64,000 nt of DNA from Antitrichia curtipendula. Its lineage: Eukaryota; Streptophyta; Bryopsida; Hypnales; Leucodontaceae. Of this stretch, positions 13,304-25,174 are shown piece after piece. The stretch lies in assembly GCA_951230915.1 (NCBI GenBank), contig OX579639.1:14322001-14386000 (forward strand), given 5' to 3'. The notes under the pieces were generated by a model. The model worked only from the letters and a program-made list of their open reading frames with translations. It ran no database searches and was not told where the DNA came from. The translations under genes and the position numbers were made by a program. Each line of letters opens with the position of its first letter. The first letter of the stretch is position 1.

Positions 13304-13972
13304 ATGTGGAATCGAGTATTGTCTTCCTGGAGAAAATTGCAACCTAAAATCCTCCCAAACCAACCAAGTATTCCGGAGGAAGCAGGTGCCAAATCCTTCT
13401 GGTGCTCCCCATTTGTCCAAACAATTGGGTCGGGCTTTTCCAAGAGTAGGGCCACACAACTCCACAAAAAAGGATTTGGGGGAATTAGGGACGCCAAAAT
13501 TGGCAACAAGCTGTTGACTTTCAACGAAGTAGCCACAAGATATGAGCTCCATCCAAAAGAGGTGATCGCATGGCAAGCAACAATTTGCCTCCTAGAGCTG
13601 CAATGGAGAGATTTCATTACAAATCCCTTCCCAAGAGCATCAAAAGGCGAATGGATTGGCTGGTTCAAATACAAGCATGACTTATTATCAAAGGTTGTAG
13701 CACAGGTTCCGTTAGGGCTCACGACACATGTAGGCCCTCCAACAGTCACTTGGCCAATTCTAGAAGCCTCCCGTTGCTACAAAGTCCTCCCTTTTTCTCA
13801 AACGTTGAGAGCTTACCAAACCCGCAGAACTAGACCCACTGACAATAATGCCTATGGATTAATTCATAGGATACAAATCACAACAGCACTGAGAAGGCTA
13901 AAAAAGAAACAAATCCTCTTCTATTACGGACGTCTTGACCAAATCAAATGGGACCCCCACAAATTTGTATGA
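13304..13972 (+). pseudogene. LINE ORF2 C-terminal region, longest open fragment (222 codons)
   Basis: This is the longest uninterrupted plus-strand frame of the LINE, in phase with the reverse transcriptase blocks upstream. It contains SSWRKLQPKILP and IPEEAGAKSFWCSPF, typical of the poorly conserved region after the polymerase. After a break, the same frame continues at 14234-14482 with the FWKCPVAQVLWKWVG motif. The overlapping minus-strand frames at 13211-13749 are shadows. Confidence 0.65.
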
Positions 13973-14656
13973 AATTTAAACAAAGGTCAAATTTCATTCA
14001 TGGAGTTCAGTACAAAGCTAGGCATGCAGCTGCTAATGAGAAGACACCTCATACCCAATCCAACCATAACCAAATGGGAAGGAGCATTGCCTAGGGACTT
14101 CCCCCTTGAGATGGCGCACCGTGTGGTCCAAAGAGCTAGCAAGGAAGGAGGCCGGGCTCATGTGGTTAATATGGCATAAGGCCATACTAGTTAACCACTG
14201 GAGGGAATGAATAGACAACTCCATTGACACCCAATGCTTGGTGTGCCATTGGCAACCGAAAAAACAGTACTAGGTAGGTTTTGGAAATGCCCTGTCGCCC
14301 AGGTCCTATGGAAATGGGTAGGGCATATAATGAATGCCCTTATTGAAGGAAAAGAAGCCAGTGGTCCATGGAGGCCTTTCACATGGAGACATGGTATATT
14401 TTCAACCAACCTCCCTTGCAAATTCAACCTTGTCATGTGGTCCCTTCGGATTCAATATGACAATAAGATCTTCAATTGTTAAATATAGCCCACTGGGCAC
14501 TGCCTACAACACATTTGGAATGGCTTAATCGACTGTGGCAAAGCCAAATGGGAGTTTGTATGCAGGTCTGGGCAACGCTCTCGACATACCCAACAAAGGA
14601 TTTTTGCATCATTTGTTATGCATAAGGTAGAAGGCTCGAGAATAGTTCGGGCATTA

Positions 14657-14940
14657 AGAACCGCCCAGTTGTAAAATGTACACGATTTGTACATGCTGTC
14701 TTTTCATAGCCTTCATTGATGTACAAACAATGTACATTTCAAGGGTGGACGATTTTGGAGCCTTATGCCATTTCAACTTCAAAATTTCATAACTAATTTC
14801 AAAAAGCTCCAAAAAATATGAAACAACTTAGGTTGGATGCCAAATCCACTTCTCTTTCAAGGAAAATTTACTGAAAAAATATTTCAAGAAGTTTTGCCTT
14901 CCCAAAATTCAGTTTCAGCTCTTAGGTGGGCAATTTCTGG
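14657..14940 (-). mobile_element. TGTACA-hairpin repeat, copy 1 (MITE-like)
   Basis: The element lies between AAGAACCGCCCA on the left and GTGGGCAATTTCT on the right. It matches 41629-41896 in reverse orientation and, more weakly, 49690-49985. One end contains paired TGTACA motifs forming a hairpin around a CATAGCCTTCA segment. It has no coding capacity and is probably a non-autonomous DNA element. Confidence 0.6.
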
Positions 14941-16963
14941 ACCTGTTACCTTAGGTGTAAATTCAGCATTCTCGCATCTTCCAGCTGTAATCTGTGTTCA
15001 AGCGACTATGGCTGGTGCTTGTTTTCCTTTCTTTTTGGCAATGGAATCCCGTTTCATTTGTCTCCAAAAAAAATTGCTTCTCATCATAATTATAATGAAC
15101 TTATTGTCACAAAGACTTCTGGGGCTCTTGATTAATGCATAATTACTTACATTATTAAGATTCAGAAGCTCGTGAGTTGTGTGACTAACTTTATGCAAGG
15201 TACTACTGAGCAAACTAAGGTAGTATGCTTTAAAAGCGACCATTTGAGGGTTGGTTTGCCTTTTTCATAGGTTTTCATGGACAAAAATATTTTTAGATCA
15301 TTTATCAAAGAAAAAAACTAGATGTGGAACTTGACACCAGTGGTTTTGTAAATTTTCAATCATTTTTAATTACTTACAAATTTTCAAAGATTTGGGGTAT
15401 AGGCACCTATATGTGATCATAGGTCTCCCAAAATCCATCCGTTTGCAACTTGTAAAGAGATATGAGGAAATCAAAGACAATAATTGGTTCTTGCAATGAA
15501 ACAATAAATTTTCTTTAATTCATTCAATTGCTAAAGTGGTTCATTTAAAGATCACCTCATGACCTCATTTCCATTCTTGACTTAATAATAGAGGTGCTCT
15601 GAAGGAAATAGGCCATTTTAGAATAGACTACTTTATAAGCTTACCTAATTGTGTCCAAATAAGGAATTGAGAAATGTATTATACAATTACCTTCATATTA
15701 TTCAATCGTTTAACTTTTTATTGAATCTTGTTGGAAGTCAAAAGACAATTGTAGGGGGGGTGGGTATGGATTTTGGAACACAGTATAAAAAAATTATAAA
15801 CTTTTTTCAAAGTACTGAAAAGAGTTGTATTTAAAAGTGACCCTAGGCTCCCATGAATAAAGGTTGTACATTTTAGGCAAGAAATCTATAGAGTTCAGTT
15901 TTTAAAAGTTATCACAATTAGGTGTAGCTACAACTTTTTTACTTTGCCACAACACTCAAATTAACCTATAAAGGATCGAAATTCCCCCAAGTAACAATTG
16001 AAATTTTGGCGACTTTCTAAGGTCTCAATTTTTGGCATGATTTTTTAAAATGGAATAGGTTTAAAAGATTATAATTTATATTTCAATTAGTGTCATTGGA
16101 CATATTATGTTACCCAAAACAATAAAAGATTGAGCCCGTGGCAACTAAAAATACAATAATTCAATACTATTTCTTTCTTGAAATAATTGTTTGCAATTTT
16201 ATTAAGAATTTATTATGCCAATTTCATTGATCACATTGTGGAAAATATAATTAGAAAAGGTTCCAAATTTATCACTAGAATCAAAGAAGAACATTGCAAC
16301 CTAAATAAAATTAGCCACAAGGAAGTCTCCACATGACCTATTCAAAACAAGCTTAAAAAAACATGACATTCAAAATGGATAATCATTTTGGGACAGAGAG
16401 ATTATTTTAATATTTTTTACATAGAATATATTTATATCTAAATAAAAAGTTTTGATTTATTATGTTGAAATTAGTAATATGGTAGTTATAAAGTGTTTTG
16501 TGGACAATTAGAGCATCTTCAAGGAAAAATAATGTATCAAGGATTTAATTTTGAGTTCAAGTTTCACAATTTCCCCCCAAAAGGTTCATAAAATTTAAGT
16601 TGCTTGCTAAAACAATTTCACCATTGGAATTGACATATTTCAATTCCATCCTAGAGAGATTTATGATTTGGTTTCTCCTTCCATCTTGTATTTGCTACTA
16701 CTTTAAAAAAATTTAAGGTTCCTCTCTTTGATTTTTTCACAAATCAGCTCAATTTTCCAAAATAAACTTATGTAATTCAGAATTTTCAGAGTTGAACTTT
16801 TAAGTTAAAAAGATTCAAAATCTTATAACCTAGTATGGAAATGTGAAAAACAACAATGTTTAATTTTACTTTCAATGCTGCTATCTTGCAACTTAAGAAG
16901 TAAAAGTTTCTAAAAAAATTCCACAGATTGATATACTTTTTTAGTTTAAGATACTAGAGTTAA
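14941..16963. other. Intergenic DNA with diverged repeat remnants
   Basis: No gene is recognised. Sequence near 15640-15930 is a diverged relative of the TA-flanked repeat at 42318-42573 (it keeps GTACATTTTAGGCAAG and AATTAGGTGTAGCTAC). At 15961 there is TTAACCTATAAAGGATCG, a likely worn TTAA-element terminus. The block about 16390-16960 resembles 36660-37050. Confidence 0.45.
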
Positions 16964-17873
16964 CCACTAAAGGTTTGATAGATTTTAGATAGCTCACTGC
17001 AAATGGAACTTTAATTTATTTTCTTTGAGCTTTTCACACAAAATGCACCCAAAGAGTAGCTATAAGGCTGAAATTTTTTCATAATTTTTACTACATGATT
17101 AAAAAGTTATTGCATGATATGTAATTCTCAATAATCTACGGATAGCCTCGGTAGTTTAATTTTTCTTTTAAGTCATTTTCTTGAGAAATAAAAATTTGAA
17201 ATTGGTTTTCTAGATTTATGTATATGCATAAAGCTTCAAATTATTCCATTTTGATTAATGAGATGAAATTTATGAGGAGTTTTAGTTTGCAAGCAATTAT
17301 AGATTATCTACTCTAAAATAAACTTTGAAATCCTTTTTTTAATTCAATTTTTAATATTTAAATAAATAAATAAATAGTGGGTTGTAGATTGTTTATTACA
17401 ACATTACAAACATTTGATTGGCATCTTTCAATTTCATAAATAAATTCTCAACAATTTTGTATTTTGAATCATTCTCTACCTTTTTCTACTTACTATTTTT
17501 TTCCTATATGTTGTACAGTTCCAAATGATTTGAAAATTTTCAAGCATGTAGCCAACTTGCCTTGAAGAATGAATCCAAAGAAGCACCACTAACATGGACA
17601 TTTTTTTCCATATAAATGTGACCTTGTGAAGTGTAGCTGCCGTGTTTTTCGTAGGCCCCAAAGAAGGATTTTTGTCACTTCAAATGCTAATATCTTGCAA
17701 TTCGCATGGTGAAAATTTCTAAAATATTTTTCACATCTTCTCAAACCATTGTACTACAAGATCCTATGGTTAAATGTGTCCAAAAATGATTTTTTTCTAA
17801 AATTTGGCACTTGTTATAGAAATGGCAGTTTTGGATCATTTTTAGTGAAAACATAGTCAAGGAACTTTAGAAA
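16964..17873. mobile_element. TTAA-flanked element of the CCCCTAAAGG family (diverged copy)
   Basis: TTAA at 16960-16963 precedes CCACTAAAGG, and the right end CTTTAGAAA meets TTAA at 17874-17877. The interior matches 32420-33360 and 51149-52106 nearly end to end, including AGCATGTAGCCAACTT and the ACTTCAAATGCTAATATCTTGC block. It is non-autonomous and older than the other copies, because its termini have decayed. Its right TTAA is also the left TTAA of the next element. Confidence 0.6.
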
Positions 17874-17877
17874 TTAA

Positions 17878-18083
17878 CCCTAAAACGACGAGCTCATAAC
17901 CGTGAAAATCATATGTTTTGTTGGATTAAAATAATGCAAAAGCACTCATTGGAAGACAAACTATTGTAGATGATCTTCCCTTTTCACACAAAATTTGTAG
18001 GATGAATAGTTGCACTTTTATCCTACATGGAGAGATTCTTTGTCATTCATCCGCCAACAAACGACCTCAGCATCATTTATGGG
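17878..18083. mobile_element. 206-bp TTAA-flanked element abutting its neighbour
   Basis: The element begins CCCTAAAACGACG after TTAA at 17874 and ends TTTATGGG before TTAA at 18084. It is homologous to 63375-63586: both have CCTTTTCACA/CCCTTTTCACA and end with ATCATTTATGGG or ACATTTAAGGG. Both copies sit directly after the right end of another TTAA element. Confidence 0.5.
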
Positions 18084-19516
18084 TTAAACAAGTGTAATGT
18101 TATTTCAGTTAACAAATTTCTCTCTCTAGAGAGAGACTTAAGAGAGAGAGAGACTCGTATCGACTTGGGTAAAGGCACATGCACGTGAAAAAATCGAAAT
18201 CAACGATAAAAATTGTACTTGTTCGATATTCCATGATATGTTAGTGTTTGATACATTTGTCATATTCTATAAACAGCTAATTTTCAAATAATAAGCACGT
18301 TCCCTGACGCCGATCTGGAGTCTGAAATCTCTACCTATCCTAGATTATTATGCAGTGTGCACTTGAATGTCACAATTTTCGCACTTTGAAAACAGGACAG
18401 ATTCACATATACGATCAATGACGGTATTCCAGAAGTCTGTCAAAACAAACACTTCAACCAAACTCTCAACAAATCCTCAGGATCCACAAAGATCACCAGA
18501 TTGAGGCAATCAACTCTCAGCTTGGCTGTCTAATAGACGCCATTGCCCACAAATGAAATTTCAACCATATCTCAGGGCAGGCACTGAGAAATCAAAACAC
18601 ATCAGATGAAGAAATGGTACAAAAAACTCTGAATATTCAATTCCTACCAAATTCAAAATTCTTCATCTGCAAGGGAACAGAAGTCACCGCTTCGGCCCAC
18701 AGGCTCAAGGAGCAATATATTTCACAGAGAAAGAAATTGACCTAAAGTCAAAACGAAACTTACATGGGTTCCTTCTTCTTCTCCCATTTACTCGTTTGTT
18801 GAATTTCCAGTGTATTGAGGCAAAAGCTCCGTTGTTCGCCTGTTTCCAGAGTTAATTGGCTCAACCAGAATATTGTAGGAGTTAACATCCTAAAGACCAC
18901 TGACCGTGTTTTCATTCATTTGGATTATTAACTATCTTCAGAGTGATAAGAAAGTCACCATGTTGGAGGTCACTTTACCAAGCACCGCGGTCATGGCCTA
19001 TATACAAATTCAAATTTGCTTCGTAGGACAGTCAGAGACAATCAAAGTTTTGCTACCAAACGAACGAACAACTAGGTGCAAAACTAACGATCCAGACAAA
19101 TTTGGAAGGAAGGGCACAAACATGTGGCATGATGATTCAATGAATTTTACTCTGCAAGCTGCTTTTGCAAGCTCATGACGGCGGCACTCATGCGATCGGT
19201 AGAGTAAACTTGCTGCTACAAATCTGGGTGCAAATAAAAGTACCTGGCTGGCTACTAATTAACAGTAGTGAACGTAGGTGAGACTGATGTACGTTTCCGT
19301 GACTTGGTGGCAGGGGAAGATCATTCATGAGGGCTCCCAGCTGGCCAGCGGGCATGCATTCTTCTTCATGCTCCGACGGTCCATGGACCCCCAACTGCAC
19401 CAATGATCGCAATGATCGCACGCTACGAAGTCCTGATTGACTGCCGGTTGAATATTGGTCATTCTTCTAAATTCTTCTAAACTAAAAATATATGTACAAT
19501 TGATGGAGCTGGCCAG
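18084..19516. other. Region downstream of the kinase gene
   Basis: There is a short AGAGAG-rich tract at 18120-18157. The rest is of ordinary composition and probably includes the 3' untranslated region of the minus-strand kinase next to 19517. No coding frame is convincing and no clear minus-strand poly-A signal was found near the stop codon. Confidence 0.5.
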
Positions 19517-22500
19517 CTACGCCCACCGGGACTCCTTTCCCACCCACTTGTCCAACGCCCGCTGCAAAATCCCTCGCGTCACCGGCTTGCTGATGTAGTC
19601 GTCCATCCCCGACGCTATGCATTTCTCGACCTCCCCTTCGGCGGTGGCGGCCGTCAACGCCACGATGGGCAAGTGTCGGGAGATGCAGCCTTTGAGCCGC
19701 ACCATCCGCGCCGTGTCAAACCCGTCCATGATCTGAATTCCGGGTCACACGACCACCAAGTCACACAAGAATCCGTCAGTTGCCAAGGCATGGAATTAAT
19801 ATTTTACGGGCCAGCTATCTTTGAAAACAAGTGGACTGCGACACTGACGGAGTGACCCACCGAGCTCTCTCGCTCGCTCCAGAGACGAACAGAGAAGTAG
19901 GACCTTACGCAGCTGGCTAATTAATGGAAGCAGGCATGGTTCCCGTACGTACCGGCATGTGACAATCCATAAATATAATGTCGTACTGGTTCGTCCGCTG
20001 TAATATCTCAATTGCTTCCACCCCGTCATTCGCTACATGGACCTGACAACCCAGATTATTCAGGAGTCGTTGAGCAACCATTTGGTTGACCTTGTTGTCC
20101 TCCTGCAATTGCAAGCAAGGAGCCACTGACGACGTCAGTGAATGGAAGACCACCGGACGAACGGTAGTGGCCGCGAATGGGGAGTGAATTTACATGCATG
20201 CATTGATCCATGTAGAATTCCTTCTGTCATCAAATTACATATTCATCCCAAGATTGATTATCCAGTCGACCTCTGACATCAAACTAGCTCAATTTCGTTA
20301 AAGCAAGTCCGAACTTCATTGCTACATACTTCAAGCTGACCAATAAGCAAATTCTTGAAAGCAAGCGTCTGATCGAGAAGGTCCATATAGACATGCATAC
20401 CACTACAAGAATCCTGGGATTTTCCACCATAGCCGCACTGGTATCCAGCGAGGACGCCGGACTGTCCATGGACTCCAGTTGTTGATCAAAACTGCCCCTG
20501 CTCCTGGATGCCGCTGAAACCAGCCCATTGCTGGCCGACGTCGACGTGGTGTACAGCCCATTCATGGGCTCACATCGAACCAAATGACCTGCAAGCGGAC
20601 GGACATCACAGTATTGATGGTCAACACACTACTCAGCTCGCCGTAAGTACGTATCAGAACAAGATGGAAGAGCTCGCTAGTGCGTCTTTGAATATATAAC
20701 CAGTGAGGGCATATATCATATATCTCCAATTACTTGTGATAATGATCTGTGGCGAATCATCGAGGGAGCTGGCCTAGCTGGATTGAAATACTTAAATACA
20801 CCAGCAGCTGGTCCATCATGTATTACGATGTGAAGAGAAGTAATGAAATACGAGAAGCGAGAGAGCGACGTTCGATATCGATGAGTCCGTCCGCCCGTAA
20901 CCGTACCAGTATCGAGTGTGAAGTCCGGCTTCATGCGGATCAGCTTGGTGCCCCCCGAGAGCGCCACCGACAAGGCATCGCGCAAGTAGGCTTGGCGCGG
21001 GGGCCTGCTGAAGCAAGCGCAGCATCCCAGCTCCGTCAACACCAGCTGGGAGGGCAGACTCTGGCCCACGTGCCCCAGCATCACCAGTTGGGGTCCTTTG
21101 AAACCCGGGGACTCCGACGAGGCTTTCCGTAACTCATAGCCCAAGTGTTCCACCAGGGATCGGTCGGCGATCGCAACTGCATACATGGAGGGCCAAAACC
21201 AATTCGAATCAAACACGTGACAGGCATATAGTTATTAAAAGAAAATCTATCGAGAAATGAAAATCTGAAACAATTGACTGAAGGTACTAATAAATACTTT
21301 GATTGTACAATCAATGTTACGTTGTTCATTCCATCATTCGTTTGCATCTATATATATATATGGGCAATTTTGTTAAAATGGCGGTATTCAGTGTGCCATT
21401 TTCAGAGTGTCCACTCTAAATCATAAACCATAAAAGTGACATCTAGGAATTGTATAGATTTCTGACCGGACAGTTTTAAAAATCTAGAACTGGTATAGAT
21501 TTCAGAAATCTAAGATACTTATAGATTTCAAACCATTTCAGAGTGCACGATCTAAACTGTTAAAAGTGCCAAACTAACAGAATACCGTCATTTTAACGAA
21601 ATTGCCCATATATATAACCCTAACCATATTCATTACTGAAGATAGACGATTGTTCAGTGAGATCGATCGATCGATTCCAGTAGGTGCACGCACGTACCGT
21701 GAAATGGTACCCCTCCCACCATGGCCTCCTTGACGATGCGCATGGCTTCTTCCACGGTGCTGCAAGTGTGCGAGTCCAGGCTCCAGGCTCGCATTTGATC
21801 GCAGAGCGCCTCCTTGGTCTTCTCATGCCGATCCACCACCAAAATGCGCCACAATTTCTTCGCCGAAAGATGACACACGCCCCCCGAGGAGGCTTCGTCG
21901 GAATTGCAACTGCTGTCCATCTTGGCCCCGTCGCTGCTGCAAACGACGGGGGGCTTGTCCCCTTCCTCCGAAGCTGGATCCAGCTCCAGAGGGATGGTGA
22001 AGGTGAATTGGGACCCCTTGCCTTCTTCGCTTTCCACGCCGATACAGCCGCCCATGAGCTCCACAAGCCTTTTGGACACCGCCAGGCCCAGGCCCGTGCC
22101 CCCGTACGTGCTGGTCGTGGAGGCGCTGCATTGGGTGAACTTCTCGAACAGCAAATTCAACTTCGAGGCCGCAATGCTGCCAACATAGATTCAAAAAAAC
22201 AATCGTAAGAGTGATTTCAGGATACAGTCAAAATCTTTTAATATCACCGATTGTTATCCAGGCAAATGTATTGATGACACGACACGCGCGGGTTCGAAGG
22301 GGTAGATCCATTCGAAGTACAGGCGAGGGGCTCCAGAGAAGTCAAGAACGATGGAGAAATGCATGGAATGGAAGCTCACCCTATGCCAGTGTCGATCACG
22401 GAGAACCGGAACCACCGGATGGTGCGAGGCATCTCCACCAGCATATCTTCATCACTATCGTCATGACCCGAATTGTGGCAGTGAGTGGGGGTGGCAGCCA

Positions 22501-25174
22501 CTTCGGATAATTGGGGAGCGGAAGAGCTTGGATCCCTCCGATGAATCTCCATGGCTAGGTCCCCAGCATCGTTCACTAGGTTCTGCGTCATCACTTGATC
22601 TGTCTCAGTAAGCTCTACAGACTCACCAGCTGCCAACATAATGACCTATGCAGCACATTCTCTCTTCCTCTTACAATTTCCCTCAAAAACGGGAAAATGG
22701 AAGTCAGAGTCCACCACGATGGGATCAGTGTTCACCTCCAAAGCCGAGAAGTCGGTCACGGCGCTACTGACCTTATCAGTCATGAGGTCCTTATAAGTCT
22801 CGCATATGCTCATATGAGCCCTGATATTCTCCACTGCACGGGATCGTCGGAGTCGGTTGCCCTCCTGGTGTACAAAAATCGGCTCCGGGGAACCCGGATC
22901 TCTGTAGGCGCTCTGCAATTCGGCCTCAGTCACGCAAGAGTGACCAGCTTGGGCTGGACTGCTTAGTGAAGTTACTGATTGAGGAATGGAACTGCAGGCG
23001 GAACATTGTCTCTCTCCTGTATTCAAACTCTGGTGGCACTTGTCGCAGACGATGGACACGTCCAAAACTATGTGGCCCGCATGAGTGAACTTGCACGCAT
23101 TGCCCACGAGATTGATGAGGACCTGAAATTCATTAAATGCACACACAAAACCCAAGTAAATCACTACCACAATGAATAATTAGAATCCATGTAACAAGAA
23201 AATTTCAATACATAAACATCAATAAATTACAAAATATGGATTATACTAAGCTCCAAAAATATCGACCTACTACCTGTCGCAAGCGTACAGCATCCACCGA
23301 GACCGATGACAAAGCAGGCCGATAGCGGACCACCATCTCCACGCCTTTGGGCTCGACCCGAAGCGCTAGCATGCTCCCCACATCTTCGACTACATTCCGA
23401 AGATTACAGAGGACTGGGCTGAGAGTCAATTTTCCCGCGTCAATTTTTGAGAAGTCCAGAATGTCATTGATGATTGATAGAAGACACTCTCCAGATGTGC
23501 GAATAGTTTCCAGACATTCCTGCTGCTCTGGAGTGGGATCTGTGTCAAGAAGAACGGAAGCCATTCCTATGACACCATTCAACGGAGTTCGAATCTCATG
23601 GCTCATAACCTGGTTAGTTGCCATTGTGAATCCATGTGTCAGTGAGACGATACACAGCACTTGAATCCCGTTCACTTCACTGCCTTGATAAACGACAATA
23701 AAATGCATTTGGCGGCAAGGAGAAAACGACACTCACAGCTAAGAACTCAGATCTAGCTTTAGCAGCTTTTTCTGCTTTATCTCGGGCAATGGCTAGATTT
23801 GCAATCAGTCGAGCTTGCTCTTCTTCCCAGTTCCTTCGTTCCGTGATGTCTGTGATAGAGCCGGCCATTCTTATTGGCCGGCCTTCTTTGTTCCAAAGAG
23901 CCTGACCTCTAACCCGAAACCACAGAAACCGTCCATCTCCATGTTCCAGCAGTGTCTCCACATCAAATGGTGGAGATTCTGCACTGTTGGTTGTCAAATA
24001 CGAATCCAGGGTTTTCAGCACTGGTTCTGCAAAAGAAAAATGCACATGTTCGACCTCATAAGGCTGAATCCTGATCGAAAAAGTCTAGCAGATAAGGATG
24101 AATGGCGTAATATTCGTCGAGAAAAGTGCGGCGATACGATGATAGAGGATGCACAGATCAGAGGAAGGAAGGGACAATCGCAGCCTTTCGAGTATTAGTG
24201 TTTCAGGGGTGATCCTCAAAATGAATACCTAATTCTTTTCAACATCATCTCTAGACTAACTCTCGTGTGACAGAAGCTATCGGAAAAAAGAGAGAAAAGG
24301 GGGAAGAGACTTGTTCACGAACCGCGGTGTTTGGGGTGAAGACGGGATTCAAAAACCCGAAAAGAGTTTTCAGTTTCTTCAATATTGAGTCCTAACATCT
24401 CCTTGTAGCGCTGGGAGTAGAACACTTGATTGCAGAGCATATCCCAGTCCCAAAGACCATCATTTGATCCCCGCACAGCAAGAACAAACCGCTCTTCGCT
24501 ACGCCGCAAGGACTCCTCGGCCTCTTTTCTCCAGGAAATGTCTTCCAATATACCAACAATGCTGCAAGGGAGTCGAGGAATCAGACTAAATTAACTGTAA
24601 GAACGGAGTAGTTAAGAAGAACCTATTAGAAAGCCAAATCGCTATAGAAAGTCAAGGAGGGCAACTTCGACTGTTGCGATGAAAGCTCACCTCCCCATGC
24701 CAGGCAAACCAGACATATCCACAGATTGGACGTTGACCCATGTGTACGAGTCCTTCTTTTTCTTATTGAGAAGTCGAAATTCAAATTTAAACTGACGCTC
24801 CTCATTGGGATCTAGCGAAAAATGGCCAAATGCAAGTGCCCATACAGTCTGCATCCCAGCGATTCAGCAAACCTCAGTGTCTGCAACAAAGATCATACAA
24901 ATCGAATGGCGGATACACTGCGTTTCCACGGAATGAAAGGTAGTGTTTTCGGGAAGAGATCTTCAACGAAATCAATTCATAGATTTCCATCACTACTGAA
25001 TGAGAAACTCACTGGCAAATCATCTGGATGAATAAAAGACATCCATCCTAAACCGAGAAGCTCCCCCGGTTCGGTCCCAGTCATGTCCATATACGCAGAA
25101 TTTGTATATAAGTTTTTGGATTCATGGTCGCATATGAAAACCCCCCGCTGACCAAGTCCACCGGGAACACTCAT
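19517..25174 (-). CDS. Soluble PAS-PAS hybrid histidine kinase (PHK-like)
   Basis: Sensor kinase for His-Asp phosphorelay. Minus-strand coding exons: 25174-25013, 24848-24691, 24561-24323, 24026-23737, 23609-23274, 23122-22736, 22645-22380, 22176-21698, 21176-20907, 20588-20401, 20102-19953 and 19732-19517. All phases agree and give about 1046 residues. PAS domains lie near 10-115 (HPDDLP) and 132-250 (NDGLWDWD), then a coiled coil. HisKA has [10 protein letters not shown] with H287. The ATPase has N-box NACKF (403-407), DTGIG (609-613), FEKF and GGTGLGL (638-644). Receiver 1 (722-840) is degenerate. Receiver 2 (919-1040) keeps ED926-927, D971, T1002 and K1024. There is no membrane segment or CHASE domain, so it is not a cytokinin or ethylene receptor; cytosolic or nuclear location is inferred. 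The ATG at 25174 follows an in-frame TGA. The PHK assignment rests on domain order. Confidence 0.88.
21362..21607. mobile_element. MITE in a kinase intron
   Basis: Inverted termini GGGCAATTTTGTTAAAATGG and its near-mirror (GGGCAATTTCGTTAAAATGA on the other strand) bound 246 bp and lie within a TATATATA tract. TA target duplication is plausible. It sits in the 521-bp intron between 21697 and 21177, the longest of the gene. It contains repeated TAGATTTC/GAAATCTA motifs and no coding capacity. Confidence 0.75.
22646..22735 (-). other. Proposed 90-bp intron removing an in-frame TAG
   Basis: On the minus strand, GTGAAC at 22735 and CATAG ending at 22646 would bound a 90-bp intron that keeps the frame. 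The TAG at 22648-22646 is otherwise an in-frame stop between the N-box and the G1 box. Alternative splice pairs starting at a GTAAGA inside this stretch give introns of only 29 or 45 bp (only the 45-bp pair keeps the frame), which is short for a plant. If retained, the protein would stop after 553 residues, before the DTGIG box. Confidence 0.5.

Larger units (their letters stand above)
8100..14482 (+). mobile_element. Degenerate LINE (non-LTR retrotransposon)
   Basis: Recognisable parts occur in the expected order on the plus strand: a gag-like ORF1 ending in a CCHC zinc knuckle (about 8435-9000), an AP-type endonuclease (about 10440-11060), a reverse transcriptase (about 11414-12900), and a C-terminal region with a CP...VLWKW motif typical of the zinc-binding tail (to 14482). 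Most surviving blocks lie in the same frame (starts 8777, 10553, 11414, 11819, 12326, 13304 and 14234 are all congruent). The element has therefore decayed mainly by nonsense substitutions with few net frameshifts. The ends are not defined; no poly-A tail or target duplication was found. It is certainly inactive. Confidence 0.85.

Noticed and set aside
13228..13749. 173-codon minus-strand frame in the LINE
   Set aside because: It lies opposite the recognised LINE C-terminal frame and has no motif of its own.
14837..14960. Short frame MPNPLLFQGKFTE shared with 41484-41735
   Set aside because: The similarity comes from the two DNA copies of the TGTACA-hairpin repeat; the frames diverge outside it and show no sign of coding.
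20401..20412. CACTACAAGAAT resembling a CACTA transposon end
   Set aside because: It is coding sequence at the 3' edge of kinase exon 10 (receiver 2 ILVV codons read in reverse); no subterminal repeats follow.
21684..22208. 174-codon plus-strand frame and several others opposite the kinase exons
   Set aside because: Shadows of GC-rich kinase exons; the minus-strand domains and splice phases are unambiguous.
22285..22300. GGTTCGAAG resembling a tRNA B box
   Set aside because: No A box or acceptor stem pairs at the proper distance; it lies in a kinase intron.
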